From Hortaea werneckii (Eukaryota > Ascomycota > Dothideomycetes > Mycosphaerellales > Teratosphaeriaceae), in the NCBI GenBank assembly GCA_037044905.1, contig JBAOKB010000159.1, positions 744,001-808,000 of the forward strand: a DNA stretch of 64,000 nt. Direction: 5' to 3'. Positions within the stretch are counted from its first letter, which is position 1, and every line of letters starts with the position of its first letter. The translations under genes and the position numbers were made by a program. Below are positions 21,162-33,360 of the stretch, one piece after another. The notes below the pieces were generated by a model. That model had not been told where the DNA came from, did no database searches, and saw only the letters and a list, made by a program, of their open reading frames with translations.

Positions 21162-24100
21162 ATGCCACAGGCTCTCACGCCGCTCGGAAGGCAGCTCAGA
21201 TTAGTGCTCGCCAATTTGCCTTTCTCTGCCCCCAATGCACGCCTTGAGAATTTCGTGAGAGGCCAGGAGTGTCCTGGCATCCGGCCATACCATGTCGCCA
21301 CATCACATGGGCAAGCTGCAGCGGCGGCGGTTGCGGCTACACGCACCGTCGACACATACAATGACCCCGGCACGCAGCCGGCGTCAGCCCAGCGGAATCG
21401 GACACTGCCCAGTCGCACAACCATAAAAAAGAGACGACGAAGGGATTATTTGACCGAGGCGCTTGAGAACTCGGATGCACCGGAGATTGTACCAGCTGCG
21501 GCGCACAGAAAGCACGACATTTCTCATCTTAACGTGAAGAGCAGAAACGGCCAGAAGAAATGGCACGTCGACAGCGAGAGACATGCCGCGGACCGAATGC
21601 CCGTCCTTGCCAGTACGAAAGAGCTTCGTTTGGAGAGGATAACGGCTAACGTTGTACAACATGGAGAAGAACGCCAAAGCAGACACATATCACAACGAGA
21701 CGAATTGTTCCAACTGGCGACTTGGGAAGCTGCATATCTTCACTCCAAAGGTTACACATATGAGGACGTCAGTCTATGGGCATCCATCATCTCAGAGCGG
21801 GACTCTCACAGAGCTGTCAAGAGGCTGGCAGCGCACAACAATGAGGGCCGCATTGTGCCTATTTTTGTTCTGTTGTACCTATTGCGAAGGCCTCACCTGA
21901 ACGCTCGAACGTTGCGCGTGCTCTTGCGACAAGTGGCCGTCTACACGCAGCGTTACAATTCGGCGGTGAGAGGCCAGGATATTGACGAGACAACGCTCAT
22001 GGTTCTATTCACCCGCTCATTACGACATGCGCGGGAAAAATGGCCGCGTGCCATATCTGCAATCACTGACATGTTCTTGGACTGTATTGCTCGGGTCTTC
22101 GGCAGCTCAGATACGTCCAAGCGGACTCGCATGGCGAACATGACACACGCGCTTAACAGAGCCATGCATCTCATCGCACTTCCAACGTCGGCAGAGCCTT
22201 TCAAAGAAGCTTATGACCAAGAGCGGGCCCTTGTGCGAGTGCTCAGGTTCATGGTCGCTCAGCGGCCTCCACTGCAACTCAACCGAGAAGGTTATCGCGC
22301 GGTTGTGCGGGTTCAGCTTGCCCAGAAGAAGACACCACGTGAACAGCAGTGGGCAGAGTTGAAAGCACTTTCGTGGCCGCCGTGGAAGCAGGAACGTACA
22401 GCAATGGATGCTCTCATCACACCCGAAGAACATGGTCTATCTCGCGCAGGTGACACTCTACGTCGCATGCGTGAAGCTGGTTATGAACCCCAAGGTTGGG
22501 AGCAGGTAGCGCAAGTTCTCGCTGGGTGGGATGTTGATCGCACCCCTACTGTCCAACAGCGGGCCGTCTTCTTCACGCGTATTCGTCGATCTGAGCAAAA
22601 GTCCTCAGTCTGGGCAGCGCGCATTACGACTACGAGAACAGCGCAGGAAGCCTGGGCTGCTTACCTCGCTTTTGAAGAGACCGGGCTTGAATTGAGTGAA
22701 GGCGTTTTACTTGCCATTGCTCAGAAATTGTATCAAGAAGAGCGACGGGCGCGTACGGATTTTGCCATGGGGGGTCAACAATCACAGCGGGGCAATGGTG
22801 TCGCGCCTGCACTGCCTGGGGAGAAGATCGAAAACGAACCATTGCCGCCATCCACCCATCTGTATACTTACACCCGCCGTCCCATACCGAGCATTGAAGA
22901 GTTCTATCGAGAGCTGGTTGCCAAAAACGTCCATCCCGGCGGTCATCTTCTTGGCTTTCTGATCGCAAATGCGGCCTCATTGCAGCTAGGAATCGAGTAC
23001 TTGCGGAGCGGAGTGCGCCACCATCCTGAAATCATCAGCATATTCTTCCCAAAACGATCCCCAGGCTTATCTTCAATCCCTGAAAGCGTCTTCGCAGGCT
23101 TGATCAAGCTTTTGACAAGATTTGCCAAAGTGCCTCTGACTAAGGTTCTGCGCCAGCGATGGCTTCTCGAATGGCGTTCTGTTCATCCTGCGCTAACCAT
23201 GGGCCATGAGCAGTCCAAGCATGACCTCAACCCTCAGCATACTCTTGTCTTTGCTTTGCAACTCCTCAAGCACCGGAGGTCGACGAAACTCATGTTGTGG
23301 AGCAGTTTCCTCCAAGCCCTGACTCATGATGCAACGTTGCAGTCGATTCGTTTCCTCTCAGACCCGCAATCCAAGCATCCCGTCGAAGGCGGGCTTGCTC
23401 AAACCTTTGTAGGGGCACGGAGCAGTATCTGGGCGAACAGGCTCGCTTGGCGTGTGCAGTCTATCATGCAAGATCTGCAGGTTGACTTAGATGCCTGGAG
23501 CTTTCAGGCAATCTGCATAGCGGAAGAGAACGTCGTCGTCTCCTGTTGGAAAGCCCTCAAGTACGATGTCAATGAGACATCGCACGAAGAAACCAAGACT
23601 TTCTCCGGTGATGAGCAATCGATGATTGTGCGTGCTGCTAATGCCATCATCGATAGCAACAATCGCGCCAACCGGCTGCGACGAGGCTTTAGCGCCCTTG
23701 TCGGTGATGACGATGATATTGGGGGAAGAGCAGTACAGGCATCGGCCATTGATCTGCCGAGACTTCTTACGGTACCCAGTGCTGCGATATTGCACGCCTA
23801 CATTCGTTCACTGGGCTGGCGCGGAGACCACCAGGGCTTGCTCTTGCTTGTCGAATGGATGGTCGAGCATCGATCCGAGCTGGCTGAGCAACGCGCCCGG
23901 GACAGAAACGGCGAGCGTCTGATGAGGCGTGCTATCATCGCTCTGCGTGTCTTCCTCGATCGGGCTTGGCTCCTAGAGCAAGACCCACACTCTACAGAAG
24001 ACGCCTTACCTGCAACGCAAGAAGGCGATGCCTCCGAGCCGCTGGAGCCACGGGACGCTCGACTGAAAAACTTGCGTAAACTCGAGCAGGAGGCGCCTAC

Positions 24101-24239
24101 TAGCCTGAGAGAAGAGGTGAGACGTCTGGTTGAAGGAGTGGAAGAATGGCATGGGTGGCCATCGGACAACGAGGTGGTGGCATATGTTGACAATGACCGC
24201 TTCCAAAGTGTAAACAAGATGTATAGTCCTGTCAAATAA
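21162..24239 (+). CDS. Large helical protein, probably mitochondrial, 1025 residues
   Basis: Single intact exon. The N terminus (MPQALTPLGRQLRLVLANLP) is basic and amphipathic, lacks acidic residues for about 28 positions, and resembles a mitochondrial presequence. A basic stretch KKRRRRDY lies near residue 90. The rest is predicted helical and rich in Arg, Leu and Ala, with paired-helix segments such as LATWEAAYLHSKGYTYEDVS and DTLRRMREAGYEPQGWEQVA. These read like degenerate pentatricopeptide-type repeats. A role in organelle RNA handling would fit but is inference. I cannot name the family. The start is the first ATG; no frame break over 3 kb. Confidence 0.85.
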   Translation: MPQALTPLGRQLRLVLANLPFSAPNARLENFVRGQECPGIRPYHVATSHGQAAAAAVAATRTVDTYNDPGTQPASAQRNRTLPSRTTIKKRRRRDYLTEALENSDAPEIVPAAAHRKHDISHLNVKSRNGQKKWHVDSERHAADRMPVLASTKELRLERITANVVQHGEERQSRHISQRDELFQLATWEAAYLHSKGYTYEDVSLWASIISERDSHRAVKRLAAHNNEGRIVPIFVLLYLLRRPHLNARTLRVLLRQVAVYTQRYNSAVRGQDIDETTLMVLFTRSLRHAREKWPRAISAITDMFLDCIARVFGSSDTSKRTRMANMTHALNRAMHLIALPTSAEPFKEAYDQERALVRVLRFMVAQRPPLQLNREGYRAVVRVQLAQKKTPREQQWAELKALSWPPWKQERTAMDALITPEEHGLSRAGDTLRRMREAGYEPQGWEQVAQVLAGWDVDRTPTVQQRAVFFTRIRRSEQKSSVWAARITTTRTAQEAWAAYLAFEETGLELSEGVLLAIAQKLYQEERRARTDFAMGGQQSQRGNGVAPALPGEKIENEPLPPSTHLYTYTRRPIPSIEEFYRELVAKNVHPGGHLLGFLIANAASLQLGIEYLRSGVRHHPEIISIFFPKRSPGLSSIPESVFAGLIKLLTRFAKVPLTKVLRQRWLLEWRSVHPALTMGHEQSKHDLNPQHTLVFALQLLKHRRSTKLMLWSSFLQALTHDATLQSIRFLSDPQSKHPVEGGLAQTFVGARSSIWANRLAWRVQSIMQDLQVDLDAWSFQAICIAEENVVVSCWKALKYDVNETSHEETKTFSGDEQSMIVRAANAIIDSNNRANRLRRGFSALVGDDDDIGGRAVQASAIDLPRLLTVPSAAILHAYIRSLGWRGDHQGLLLLVEWMVEHRSELAEQRARDRNGERLMRRAIIALRVFLDRAWLLEQDPHSTEDALPATQEGDASEPLEPRDARLKNLRKLEQEAPTSLREEVRRLVEGVEEWHGWPSDNEVVAYVDNDRFQSVNKMYSPVK

Positions 24240-25695
24240 TAGGCTATTTCGTATCGTATATGTACACACCAAGTTCGCATCTGTCCTCGTCTTCCGACAT
24301 ATGCTCGCTCCTCTCAGCGTCTCTAAGTGAATTATAAGCTCGGCATGTCGCTGGGCAGGGCGTTGGTGTTGCCTCCCGACATGCTGTCAGAAACATCTTC
24401 TCTCATGTGAAAATTGACGGCTTTACTGTATACGGTTGCAGCTGCCGTAAAGGTGAAGTATGACGTCTACTCAGTAACCTCCCGCAGATCGGGCTTGAGA
24501 TGTGATCAGCCAACCCAACTGTAATGATGGTTGTGGCCGGTTGTGCCATTTCATCTCGTGGATACCCATATCGCCGGCAACCTCGGGAGAGCATGACGGA
24601 TGTACCGGCTGAGGTCGGCGTCATGAGTTTTACCATTGGCAACACTCATCACCTGCCGATGTCGTTGACTTTGTGTCGTGAAATGACCGCCGATGGCGAT
24701 AGGTAATGAACCTATGAACCTAGGTTATATTGGTCAGGTACATAGTACCCATTGAGCTTTGCCGGAAGACCCCATATACGATTCCGGCGCATATGAATGG
24801 CGGCATTTTAATATTATCAGCTCTAAGACGCTTTCTGGATTTGAAATACTCTTTTTTTTTTTTTTTCTTCCCCATTCAACGGCGGCAGTTGGATAAGGCG
24901 ACTTGGTTTGTCTCCCCGACTTCCCAATTCGAATGTGTCTCCAGAGGCTAGCAGAGTTGGCTTGGTGCATATCCGGCACATCCCTGCAAGATCTTCGTTC
25001 CTTCACATGTCACGCGCGAGATCTACGCCAGGTGGGCTGCAAACCATAAACGCCCATTGTGGAGCACGGCGTGGGCGTCGCGGCGAATCACCTCGCGGTG
25101 TCGCTGCCAACCCAACCGCTTGGGCGAGCATTATGACGTTGACTTTAATTTGACGGACAGCGGCGGTAATTTCACGCATTGGCACGGTCGCTCCCCTGTG
25201 AAGGAGATGATGTCTTGGGGGTGGTGACGCTCCTTATACCTCTCCATCTTCATCCCAGCGACTAGACTTTCATCACCTCTTGACGCGATCCACTTCATCG
25301 AGTGGGAAAGGCCCGAGACGAACGAGTGGAAGAGGTTCCGCAGCCGCGCCGAGTCGACTGGTGTGGTGAGTTCCGCGGCTGACAGGCTCGCCTGCGTCAC
25401 GTCATTCGATCCAGCACAAAGCGCGCAACTGGAGACCTCGAAGCTTGGAAGAGCGGGACCCATCCTCCATCGCAAACGGCAGCGGGCAGCCCGCTAATCC
25501 GGTGTGAGGTGCAGCACAAACTTCCCGCGACGTCAGCCTATCCTGCCTGCTCGTCCTTAATCTTGGATATCGTGACCGGCATCGCGCAAACCAAGTGCGA
25601 GTCGCAGCTTGCCTTGCTGCTGCGTTCCCACCCCCCCAACCCGGCCCTGCTCCTGTAAATAGTCGAAGAGGTCATTATTCCTCCGACCGCCCGCC
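24240..25695. other. Intergenic region upstream of SLM1
   Basis: 1.46 kb without a credible gene. It holds a 15-base T run at 24852-24866 and competing short ORFs on both strands. The right end is the SLM1 promoter and leader. Confidence 0.5.
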
Positions 25696-28397
25696 ATGTC
25701 ATCCACTGCAGCTTACGGCGCTGTACCGAACCCTAGCGACAACCACCTTGCGCGCGGTTACGGAGCCCAGGACTTCGCATCGGGTGGAAACCCAGTCACC
25801 TCGTCGCCGCTGTCGCAGTCCGCCGCACAACAACCCTCTGTCTTCCACGAAGACTTCGGCGTAAGCCAGCAGGACTCGTCGGTGCTGGGCGAAAATGATC
25901 GCTATGGATCGGGAGCTACTCAGGGAATTAATCGATCGGCTTCAAGCGCGTCTACGGCTGTGGCACCTCAGACGCCGTCACGGAGTGCTACGTTAAGGAA
26001 GAAGACCAGCATGCGACGATCCGCAAGCGCGGCCAGCAAGAAGAGCATAAAGCGAAGCAGTAGCAAACGGAGCTTGAAGGCTGGCAGCATCGCGGGCGTG
26101 GGGAGAGATGAGGAGGACGACAACTTCAACAGCGTGTTCAACACCCCGATACCGACGCACAGCTCGCCGACAGACATCCTGGCGAATCGCTTCCAAGCAT
26201 GGCGCCAGCTACTGAAGTCGCTCATCACCTACTTTCGCGAAATTGCCAACTCGTACGATACTCGCGCTAAGGCGATTCACAAAGTGCAGAATACCATCTC
26301 CAACATCACCAACCCTTCTCAGTTCATGAGCGCGAATGGTATCGGCGAAGCCACGCGCATGCTGGAGGATTACCATAAGCGATCCATCTCCGAAGCAAAC
26401 AAGTCGCGCGACATAGAAAATGATGTGATCGGTGCCCTTACTGGTCTTAGAAGCGATCTAGGCCAAAAGATCAAGGAGATTAAGAGCTTGAGCGGCGACT
26501 TTAAGAACAGTGTAGAAAAGGAGAAGGACTCGACCAAGCGGGAGGTCGAGAGGCTGCAAGAAGTGCTCCAGCATGCTGACCACGAAGATGGAGGTGCGGT
26601 CGGCAAGAATGACCCATTTGTCGTTAGGCTTGGAGTAGAGCGCGCCATTGAGCGACAGATCGATGAGGAGAACTATCTACACCGGGTAAGGAGCAAACTG
26701 ATAATCACCAATGTTACACCATGCTGACCCCAGCTAGGCCTACCTAAACTTGGAGAACTCTGGACGGGAGCTCGAATCGATTGTCGTCGGAGAGATCCAG
26801 AAGGCTTACAATGCGCTCGCTGGTATCTTGAAGCGTGAAGCTGACGATGCCTACCAAGTTGTCGATAACCTGCGCGGCGGACCTGTTGCTATGCCCAAAG
26901 ACCAGGAGTGGATGGAATTCGTCACCCACGATCCTCATTTCGTCGATCCCAGCGTCCCGATCCGTCGCATCGAGGACATTGAGTACCCTGGCAAGGATCA
27001 CCCAGCGGCGGCCGAAGTCCGTGCTGGCATGCTCGAGCGCAAGAGCAAATATCTGAAGTCTTATACGCCAGGCTGGTATGTCCTGTCGCCGACGCATCTC
27101 CACGAATTCAAGTCTGCGGATAAGATCTACTCTCAGCCTCCGGTCATGTCACTGTACCTACTCGATCAGAAACTTGGTTCCAAGTCCGATGCCGACTCCT
27201 CGAGTCACAAGTTCATGCTTAAGGGCAAGCAGAGCGGCAGCACTAGTATGCACAAAGGCCACAATTGGGTCTTCCGCGCCGAATCCCACGACACTATGTT
27301 GGCCTGGTACGACGATATCAAAATGCTTACCGAGACGAGCGGCGAACAGCGCGATGCCTTTGTTCGCAAGCATGCCCGTCGGCTTTCCGGCTTGAGCGAC
27401 CGCGAAGGCACGGTGAGCAGCGATGGTATGGAGGACGACGAAGCGGACGCGGCGCCCTACTCGGCTGATGCGCAGAGCTTGCGCGAGCAGAATCCAGTGG
27501 AGCAGAAGCCGCAGCGGCCGCAGCCAGGTGAGTAGTGCTTGTGCGTCGTCCCCTTTCTTCTAGCGTTCCGCGTTTGACCTGTTGTAGATGGAGGCTGATG
27601 GGATTCATGTTGTTGTCTTGTCATCAGGCGGTCGTTTTCCTTCTGATCTGCAAGTCCGAGGCAAGGCCCGTACAGCCCTTCGAGTGAGAGTTCTGAGCCC
27701 GAGGCTCTGGCTGCTGCGGGTGCGATCCCGGCTTCGCAACAGGATCCGTATAGGATGGATGGCGTCCCGTCATCTACACGCCCGAGCTACGAGCAGCCGA
27801 GACAGCCGGCAGCGCAGGCTGTGATGCAGCAGCGCCAAGCAGAGCTGCGCCCCTACCGAATAATGTGCCGCCTCCGAGCACACAAGGAGGCGGACCGCCA
27901 TTCCCTTCAGCGGCGCAGCCCGTAGAACAGCAGCAGCCGTCATTTGGAGGTGGTGCGTCTGTCCCGCAGAGCCAGAGCAGTACGCTTCCAACACAAATGG
28001 CGATTGGATAGCACCGGCGGCGGCGGGCGTAGCCGGCGTAGGCGCAGGTGCAGTGGGCACTGAAGCCTACCGTCGCCATCAGCAAGATGCCGCTGTGCCT
28101 GAGACCCAGGGCACAAACGATATGGAGGATGGTGTTATGCCGCAAACCAAGTCCCAATGGGCAGGCGACACCACGACCAGTCACGACAACGCCTACGCCG
28201 CAAACGCCGGCATGCCGTCCGCTGTGGGTGGCACCCGCTCTCCGAACGACATCCTCCGCGATGCGCAAACCCGGCTCGGCGGGCTGGAGAACCAAGGCGC
28301 CCATGAAACGGGCAAGTTCCCGACGGTAGTCCGCCACGATACGGACATGAGTGTCAGTGCTCTGCACGTGCCGGGCCAGTTCCCGAGTAAGAGCTGA
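25696..28397 (+). CDS. SLM1: SLM1/SLM2-type PH-domain protein (TORC2 effector)
   Basis: Plasma-membrane protein binding PI(4,5)P2, a target of TORC2 associated with eisosomes (family knowledge). Exons are 25696-26685, 26738-27527 and 27628-28397. Exon 1 has a Ser-rich basic N terminus, then the F-BAR-like helical region (WRQLLKSLITYFREIANSYD, IERQIDEENYLHR). Exon 2 continues with AYLNLENSGRELESIVVGEI and the PH domain (PGWYVLSPTHLHEFKS, HNWVFRAESHDTMLAWYDDI). Exon 3 starts GGRFPSDL and encodes a disordered tail. Its sensible reading changes frame three times, near 27665, 27835 and 27981, each a loss of one base, returning to the first frame. It ends TDMSVSALHVPGQFPSKS. The N-terminal two thirds are intact. 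Confidence 0.93.
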
Positions 28398-30015
28398 TGG
28401 GATTTGAAGAGTGTGAGCTATGCTTTTATGATTGATCAGTGTGAGTGGTTTTGATTGAACGGGCATTGAGTGAATTTTGGCTTTTCATTTGCCCCTTCTA
28501 TGGGTTGATAATGGGGGTTGACAGTACCGCAGCTCTTTTTTATAAGTTAATTATCTCTTGGTGATAGTTCGGATAGTATTTGCTATGATCATGTCGTCCT
28601 CAACTTGCGGTTAATTCCATCCTTGCGGGATACATGTCCTCATGTAATGCAATTCTTTTCTGCACTTCTGGACCTATCTATGCAGCCGCCGCTGAAGGAC
28701 GTGATGGGAAAGTAGAAAGTCCTATTTAAAAAGAGAGGACACATTGGGTACATTACGCGACTGGCTAGACGTGGAGTGACACGATGTGGCTGGTCCACCA
28801 TGTTAGCGCAAAGTGCACCGGAGCATCTGTCGGTGTACAGTATGCCCGTTGCCCTCATGTGGATCATGGTTAAAGGCAAGAATATAGTCTGGTCTTGTCA
28901 GTGCTTTAGGGGCTCACTCTGGAGTTTATCCAAACATCAGGCGACGCCAATAAAAAGGGCGGGTTTTTGGAGACGATGAGGGCCTGTTTTCCCAATTATC
29001 CTTGCCGGTAGCCGTGTCCGGCTGATGTTGCTGTCGTATTGCCTGCATCATCATGCCTCTGCCGAAGGAGAAGAAAACGCTCCCGAGCGGGAGGTGGATA
29101 TCGGCATGCTGGAGGTGGACGCGATCATTCCCCCTCCACTACGGGCATACATCCACAGGATATCTTTCCGGGATAGTGCCAATGGTCCGTGCCGCGTGGT
29201 ATACGTAGTCTGCACTGGTGAGATGTTCAGGAGGTGGAAGGGCTGTGTACATGCACGGTCGGCCAAATATAGATTTGGGAGAACAAGGAGACACTGTGCT
29301 GCGCACTTCACTATGTAGGTCAGACAGAAAATCATGCGGATCGACTGAGACAGGGAAAGGGCCAAAAATGGCCATTGAGATGTGATGTTCGTTCTTGCGG
29401 TGGGATCGGCATTGTGGTCCGCATAACCGCTCGGTTGAAAGAGAGCCGATGTGAGGCCGGTCCGCCCATCGAGACGAGGGCCGCAGAGCCGCACTACTGT
29501 ACCTTGGCGAGCTTGGTCTTGCTTGTTGGACATCGTGAGGCATATCGGATGAAGCTGCAGCCTGACTGGATGTCAGTAATTGGTATCATCTAGTATCACC
29601 TCTCATTCGAATACAGTGAGCCGTCAGTGGCTTCATCATTCGAGGATTGAAGACCGCTTCGAGAGTTTGCTGATCTACGCCCACATCACAACAGCCGCGC
29701 GTTCGATCCGGATATGCAACGGACATCGACGTCATGCCCACTACTATCCACCCTATCCGTCGCCTCATGGAGCTCCACCTCCATGGGAAGACAGTGGTGG
29801 GAGCCCACGGAGCCCAGCATGTCCCAATCTCCATAGCACATGGGGCGAGCTCCACCCTGGGGCTCTAAGTATGGGTCGTTGTTGCCCCAAGCGTTGAATA
29901 CAGATGCGAGCCTCGGAAGAAAGTAAAGCCATAAAGAAGAGGTAGGCACGTCTTTCTTCTTGCGTTTCTCGTGTCAATCCTGTTCAACGCAAGCAGCGCT
30001 TCATTGTTGCCCAGC
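28398..30015. other. Intergenic region SLM1 / GH3
   Basis: 1.6 kb. Short frames occur on both strands (the longest is minus 29533-29051, 160 codons) but none looks like a protein family. Nothing else recognised. Confidence 0.5.
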
Positions 30016-32950
30016 ATGCGTTACTCCATTGCTACGGCGTTGCTCGCCTGTGCAGCCTCATCTGCAGCACAGGATTTCTCAAATGATGGCAACTACGGCG
30101 CGCCTGTAAGTACAGCCCAAGCCTTAATCAATCCTGCGATGCTCATGCCATATGCAGTTCCCTGACACCGTCTACCCTGGCTTCGAGTCGAAAAATCCTG
30201 TTGTGAAAGAGGGTGCGCAGAGCAACCAAACTTCACCACCAAAGTACCCTTCGCCATGGGGTGAAGGCCTTGGCGACTGGGCTCAGGCCTATGGCAAAGC
30301 CAAAGCTTTTGTCAGCCAGCTCACTCTTGAGGAGAAGGTCAATTTGACTACAGGCACAGGGTATGTAGCACGATCCTCCACGCCTTTGACATGAGCTAAG
30401 ACAATCCAGATGGCAGCTTGACTCTTGTGTAGGCCAAACTGGATCAATCCCCAGGATGGCGTTCCGTGCCCTCTGTTTCCAGGACGCTCCTACTGGCATT
30501 CGCTTCACGGACTACAACTCAGTCTTCCCAGGCGGTATTAACGTGGCAGCTACTTGGGACCGCGGCATTGCTTATCAGCGCGGGGTCGCCATGGCGGAGG
30601 AATTCAGAGGCAAGGGCATTGATGTTGCCTTAGGTCCAGTAGCTGGCCCTCTTGGTCGCACGCCAGAGGGTGGCCGTAACTGGGAAGGGTTTTCGCCAGA
30701 CCCTGTCCTGACTGGCTATCTGTTCGCCGATACCATCGAGGGCATCCAATCGCAGGGTGTCATGGCCAGCGCGAAGCACTTCATCGGCTACGAACAAGAG
30801 CATTTCCGCCAAACCGCTGAGTTTCAGAATTATGGCTTCAATATTACGGAGCCGAATTCTGCGAATATTGACGATGAGACTATGCATGAGCTCTACTTGT
30901 GGCCTTTTGCCGGTGAGTGTGAATTTGATCTTCGAAAGATGATAAAAGGTTTTACTGACTGTAAAAAGATGGTGTTCGAGCGGGCGCTGCGTCAATCAGT
31001 AAGTGACTCCTGTTCGCAACGATGAAAAAGTCTCGGAGCTAATACAGCTGTAGTGTGTTCGTACAACCAGGTAAACAACTCGCAAGTCTGCCAGAACAGC
31101 TACTTGCAGAATTACCTTTTGAAGGGCGAGCTCGGCTTCCAGGGCCACATCGTTTCAGACTGGCTTGGAACGCACTCTGGCGTTGCCAGTGTGCTTGCTG
31201 GCCTTGACGTAACGATGCCAGGCGATTCTACGGCGTACCACTCTGATGACTCCTTCTACGGCGCCAACCTCACAATTGCGGTGCTGAACGGGACTGTGCC
31301 AGCGGTAGGTCTACCCACGAGTCAAGTCAACTGTCTGTGGGCGGACGTTGCTGACTTTTTCAGTGGCGAGTTGACGATATGGCCATGCGTATCATGGCTG
31401 GTTACTACTACGTAGAGGGTAACACAACACGCGACGAGATCAACTTCAATTCATGGAACTACGACACCTATGGATACAAGCACAGCTATGTCGGCGACGA
31501 CTTTGGCCAGATCAATCAACATGTTGACGTGCGTGGTGATCATGGCAGACTGATCCGCGAATGGGGCGCTCGCTCCACTGTCTTGCTCAAGAATGTTGGC
31601 AACACGCTTCCGCTGACTGGCAAGGAGAAATTGACAGCTGTGTTTGGCGACGACGCTGGCCCGAACATTGATGGCCCGAACTCCTGCAGTGACCATGGAT
31701 GTGACAATGGTACTCTGGCTATCGGGTGGGGCTCGGTACTGCTAACTACCCGTACTTGGTAACTCCGGACTTTGCCATCCAGTCTGAGGTCTTGTCGAAG
31801 GGTGGCGCCTACCAGGCTGTCCTCAACAACGGGGCTCTTGACCCTGCGCGGAGCATCGCACGCGCAGCCAATGTCTCCATGGTCTTTGCCAACTCAGACA
31901 GTGGAGAGACATACATCGAAGTTGACGGCAACCTTGGCGACAGGAACAACCTTACTTTTTGGAAGGGAGCGGACGAGATGATCAAGACTGTGGCTAGCGA
32001 GTGCAACAACACTATTCTCGTGGTCCACTCCACTGGCCCGGTCCTGCTTGAGAAGTGGGAAAACCATAAGAACATCACCGCCATTCTTTGGGCCGGCATC
32101 CCTGGCCAAGAAACCGGCAACAGTATCGCTGACGTCCTTTACGGCCGCGTTCAACCCAGGCGCCAAGCTTCCATTTACTGTTGGCAAGAGCAGGAAGGAT
32201 TACGGCACTGACATCCTTTACACTCTCAATCAGGAAGTCCCGCAGATCCAGTATGAGGAGGGTGTCTTCATTGACTACCGTGTCTTCGACAAGTACAACG
32301 AGACGCCTACCTACGAATTCGGTTACGGCCTCTCATACACAACTTTCAACTACTCAGACCTGCGCGTAACGAAGATCCAGAATGTGTCCGACTATGTCCC
32401 CTCCTCCGGCTGGACAGGAGCGGCGCCAACGTACCGCAACTTCTCCTGCTGACCCGGCGGACCACCTCTACCCGGCCAACTTCTCTCGAGTCGACCTCTA
32501 CAAGTATCCATGGATCAACAGCACCAACCTCACCGAAGCATCTGCAGACCCCACTACGGCTTGCCGGGCTTCATCCCCGAGAACGCGCAGAACGGCTCCG
32601 CGCAGCCAATCCCCAAGGCAGGTGGTGCACCAGGCGGCAACCCGATGCTCTGGGACGTGATCTACCGCGTCGAGGCGACCGTGACCAACACTGGCAACGT
32701 CGTCGGCGAAGAGGTTCCCCAACTGTACATCTCCCGCGGAGGCCCATACGACCCGGTCAAGGAATTGCGAGGCTTCCAACGCTTGTCGATCGAGCCTAAC
32801 TGCTCTGCGACTTTTGTGGTCGATGTGAAGAGGAAGGATATTATGAGCTGGAGCACCGTGGAGCAGGATTGGTATGTGCGGAACAGCACTAAGAAGGTTT
32901 ATGTCGGAAGCTCCAGCAGGAACTTGCCGCTGGAGGGTATGCTGTCTTAG
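30016..32950 (+). CDS. Secreted GH3 beta-glucosidase, reading broken four times
   Basis: Extracellular beta-glucosidase releasing glucose from cellobiose and glucosides. Exons are 30016-30105, 30158-30360, 30410-30912, 30969-30998 (30 nt), 31054-31304 and 31364-32950. The signal peptide is MRYSIATALLACAASSAAQD. Family landmarks are PPKYPSPWGEGLGDWAQAYG, GPVAGPLGRTPEGGRNWEGF, KHFIGYEQEHFR, IMCSYNQVNNSQ (formed across an intron) and the nucleophile aspartate in GFQGHIVSDWLG. TYEFGYGLSYTTFNYS lies near the C-terminal fibronectin-like domain. The last exon changes frame near 31734 (-1), 32146 (+1), 32443 (+1) and 32559 (-1), each at a short base run. Either assembly errors or a decaying gene; all other features are intact. 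Confidence 0.93.
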
Positions 32951-33360
32951 GTCTTCCTACGTCTTCGCGGATCACCGTTGTTATGGCTATGGTTGTGGAG
33001 GGAACGAGTGGAAGGCCAGCAGCTAATGTCTACTAGAGGAGCGATTGGGAGGCAATTCATGATCGTAGCCTTGACTTCATGAGAATATAGAAATATAGAC
33101 GTATAAGAATAGCTCTCCATATGGCATATCCAAACACGAAGTGGTATCCTCCCAGGACATACCACTTGAATCCTGTAGTTCGGTATTGTGGGATCGTGAG
33201 AGAAAAATGGGCAGGAACCTCAAGCAGGCTTTTAAAACTCGCTAAACCTTTTATCACAAATCAAAGAATAACACCGTTCTGAGGCACCTTCATCATTCAT
33301 CGTCTATCTGCACTCAGCACATATCTTTTTCCCACCGCGCAAGCCAGCTTGTGAGCATCA
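32951..33360. other. Convergent intergenic region GH3 / GGA
   Basis: 410 bp of AT-richer 3' flanking sequence for two converging genes. No gene seen. Confidence 0.6.
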
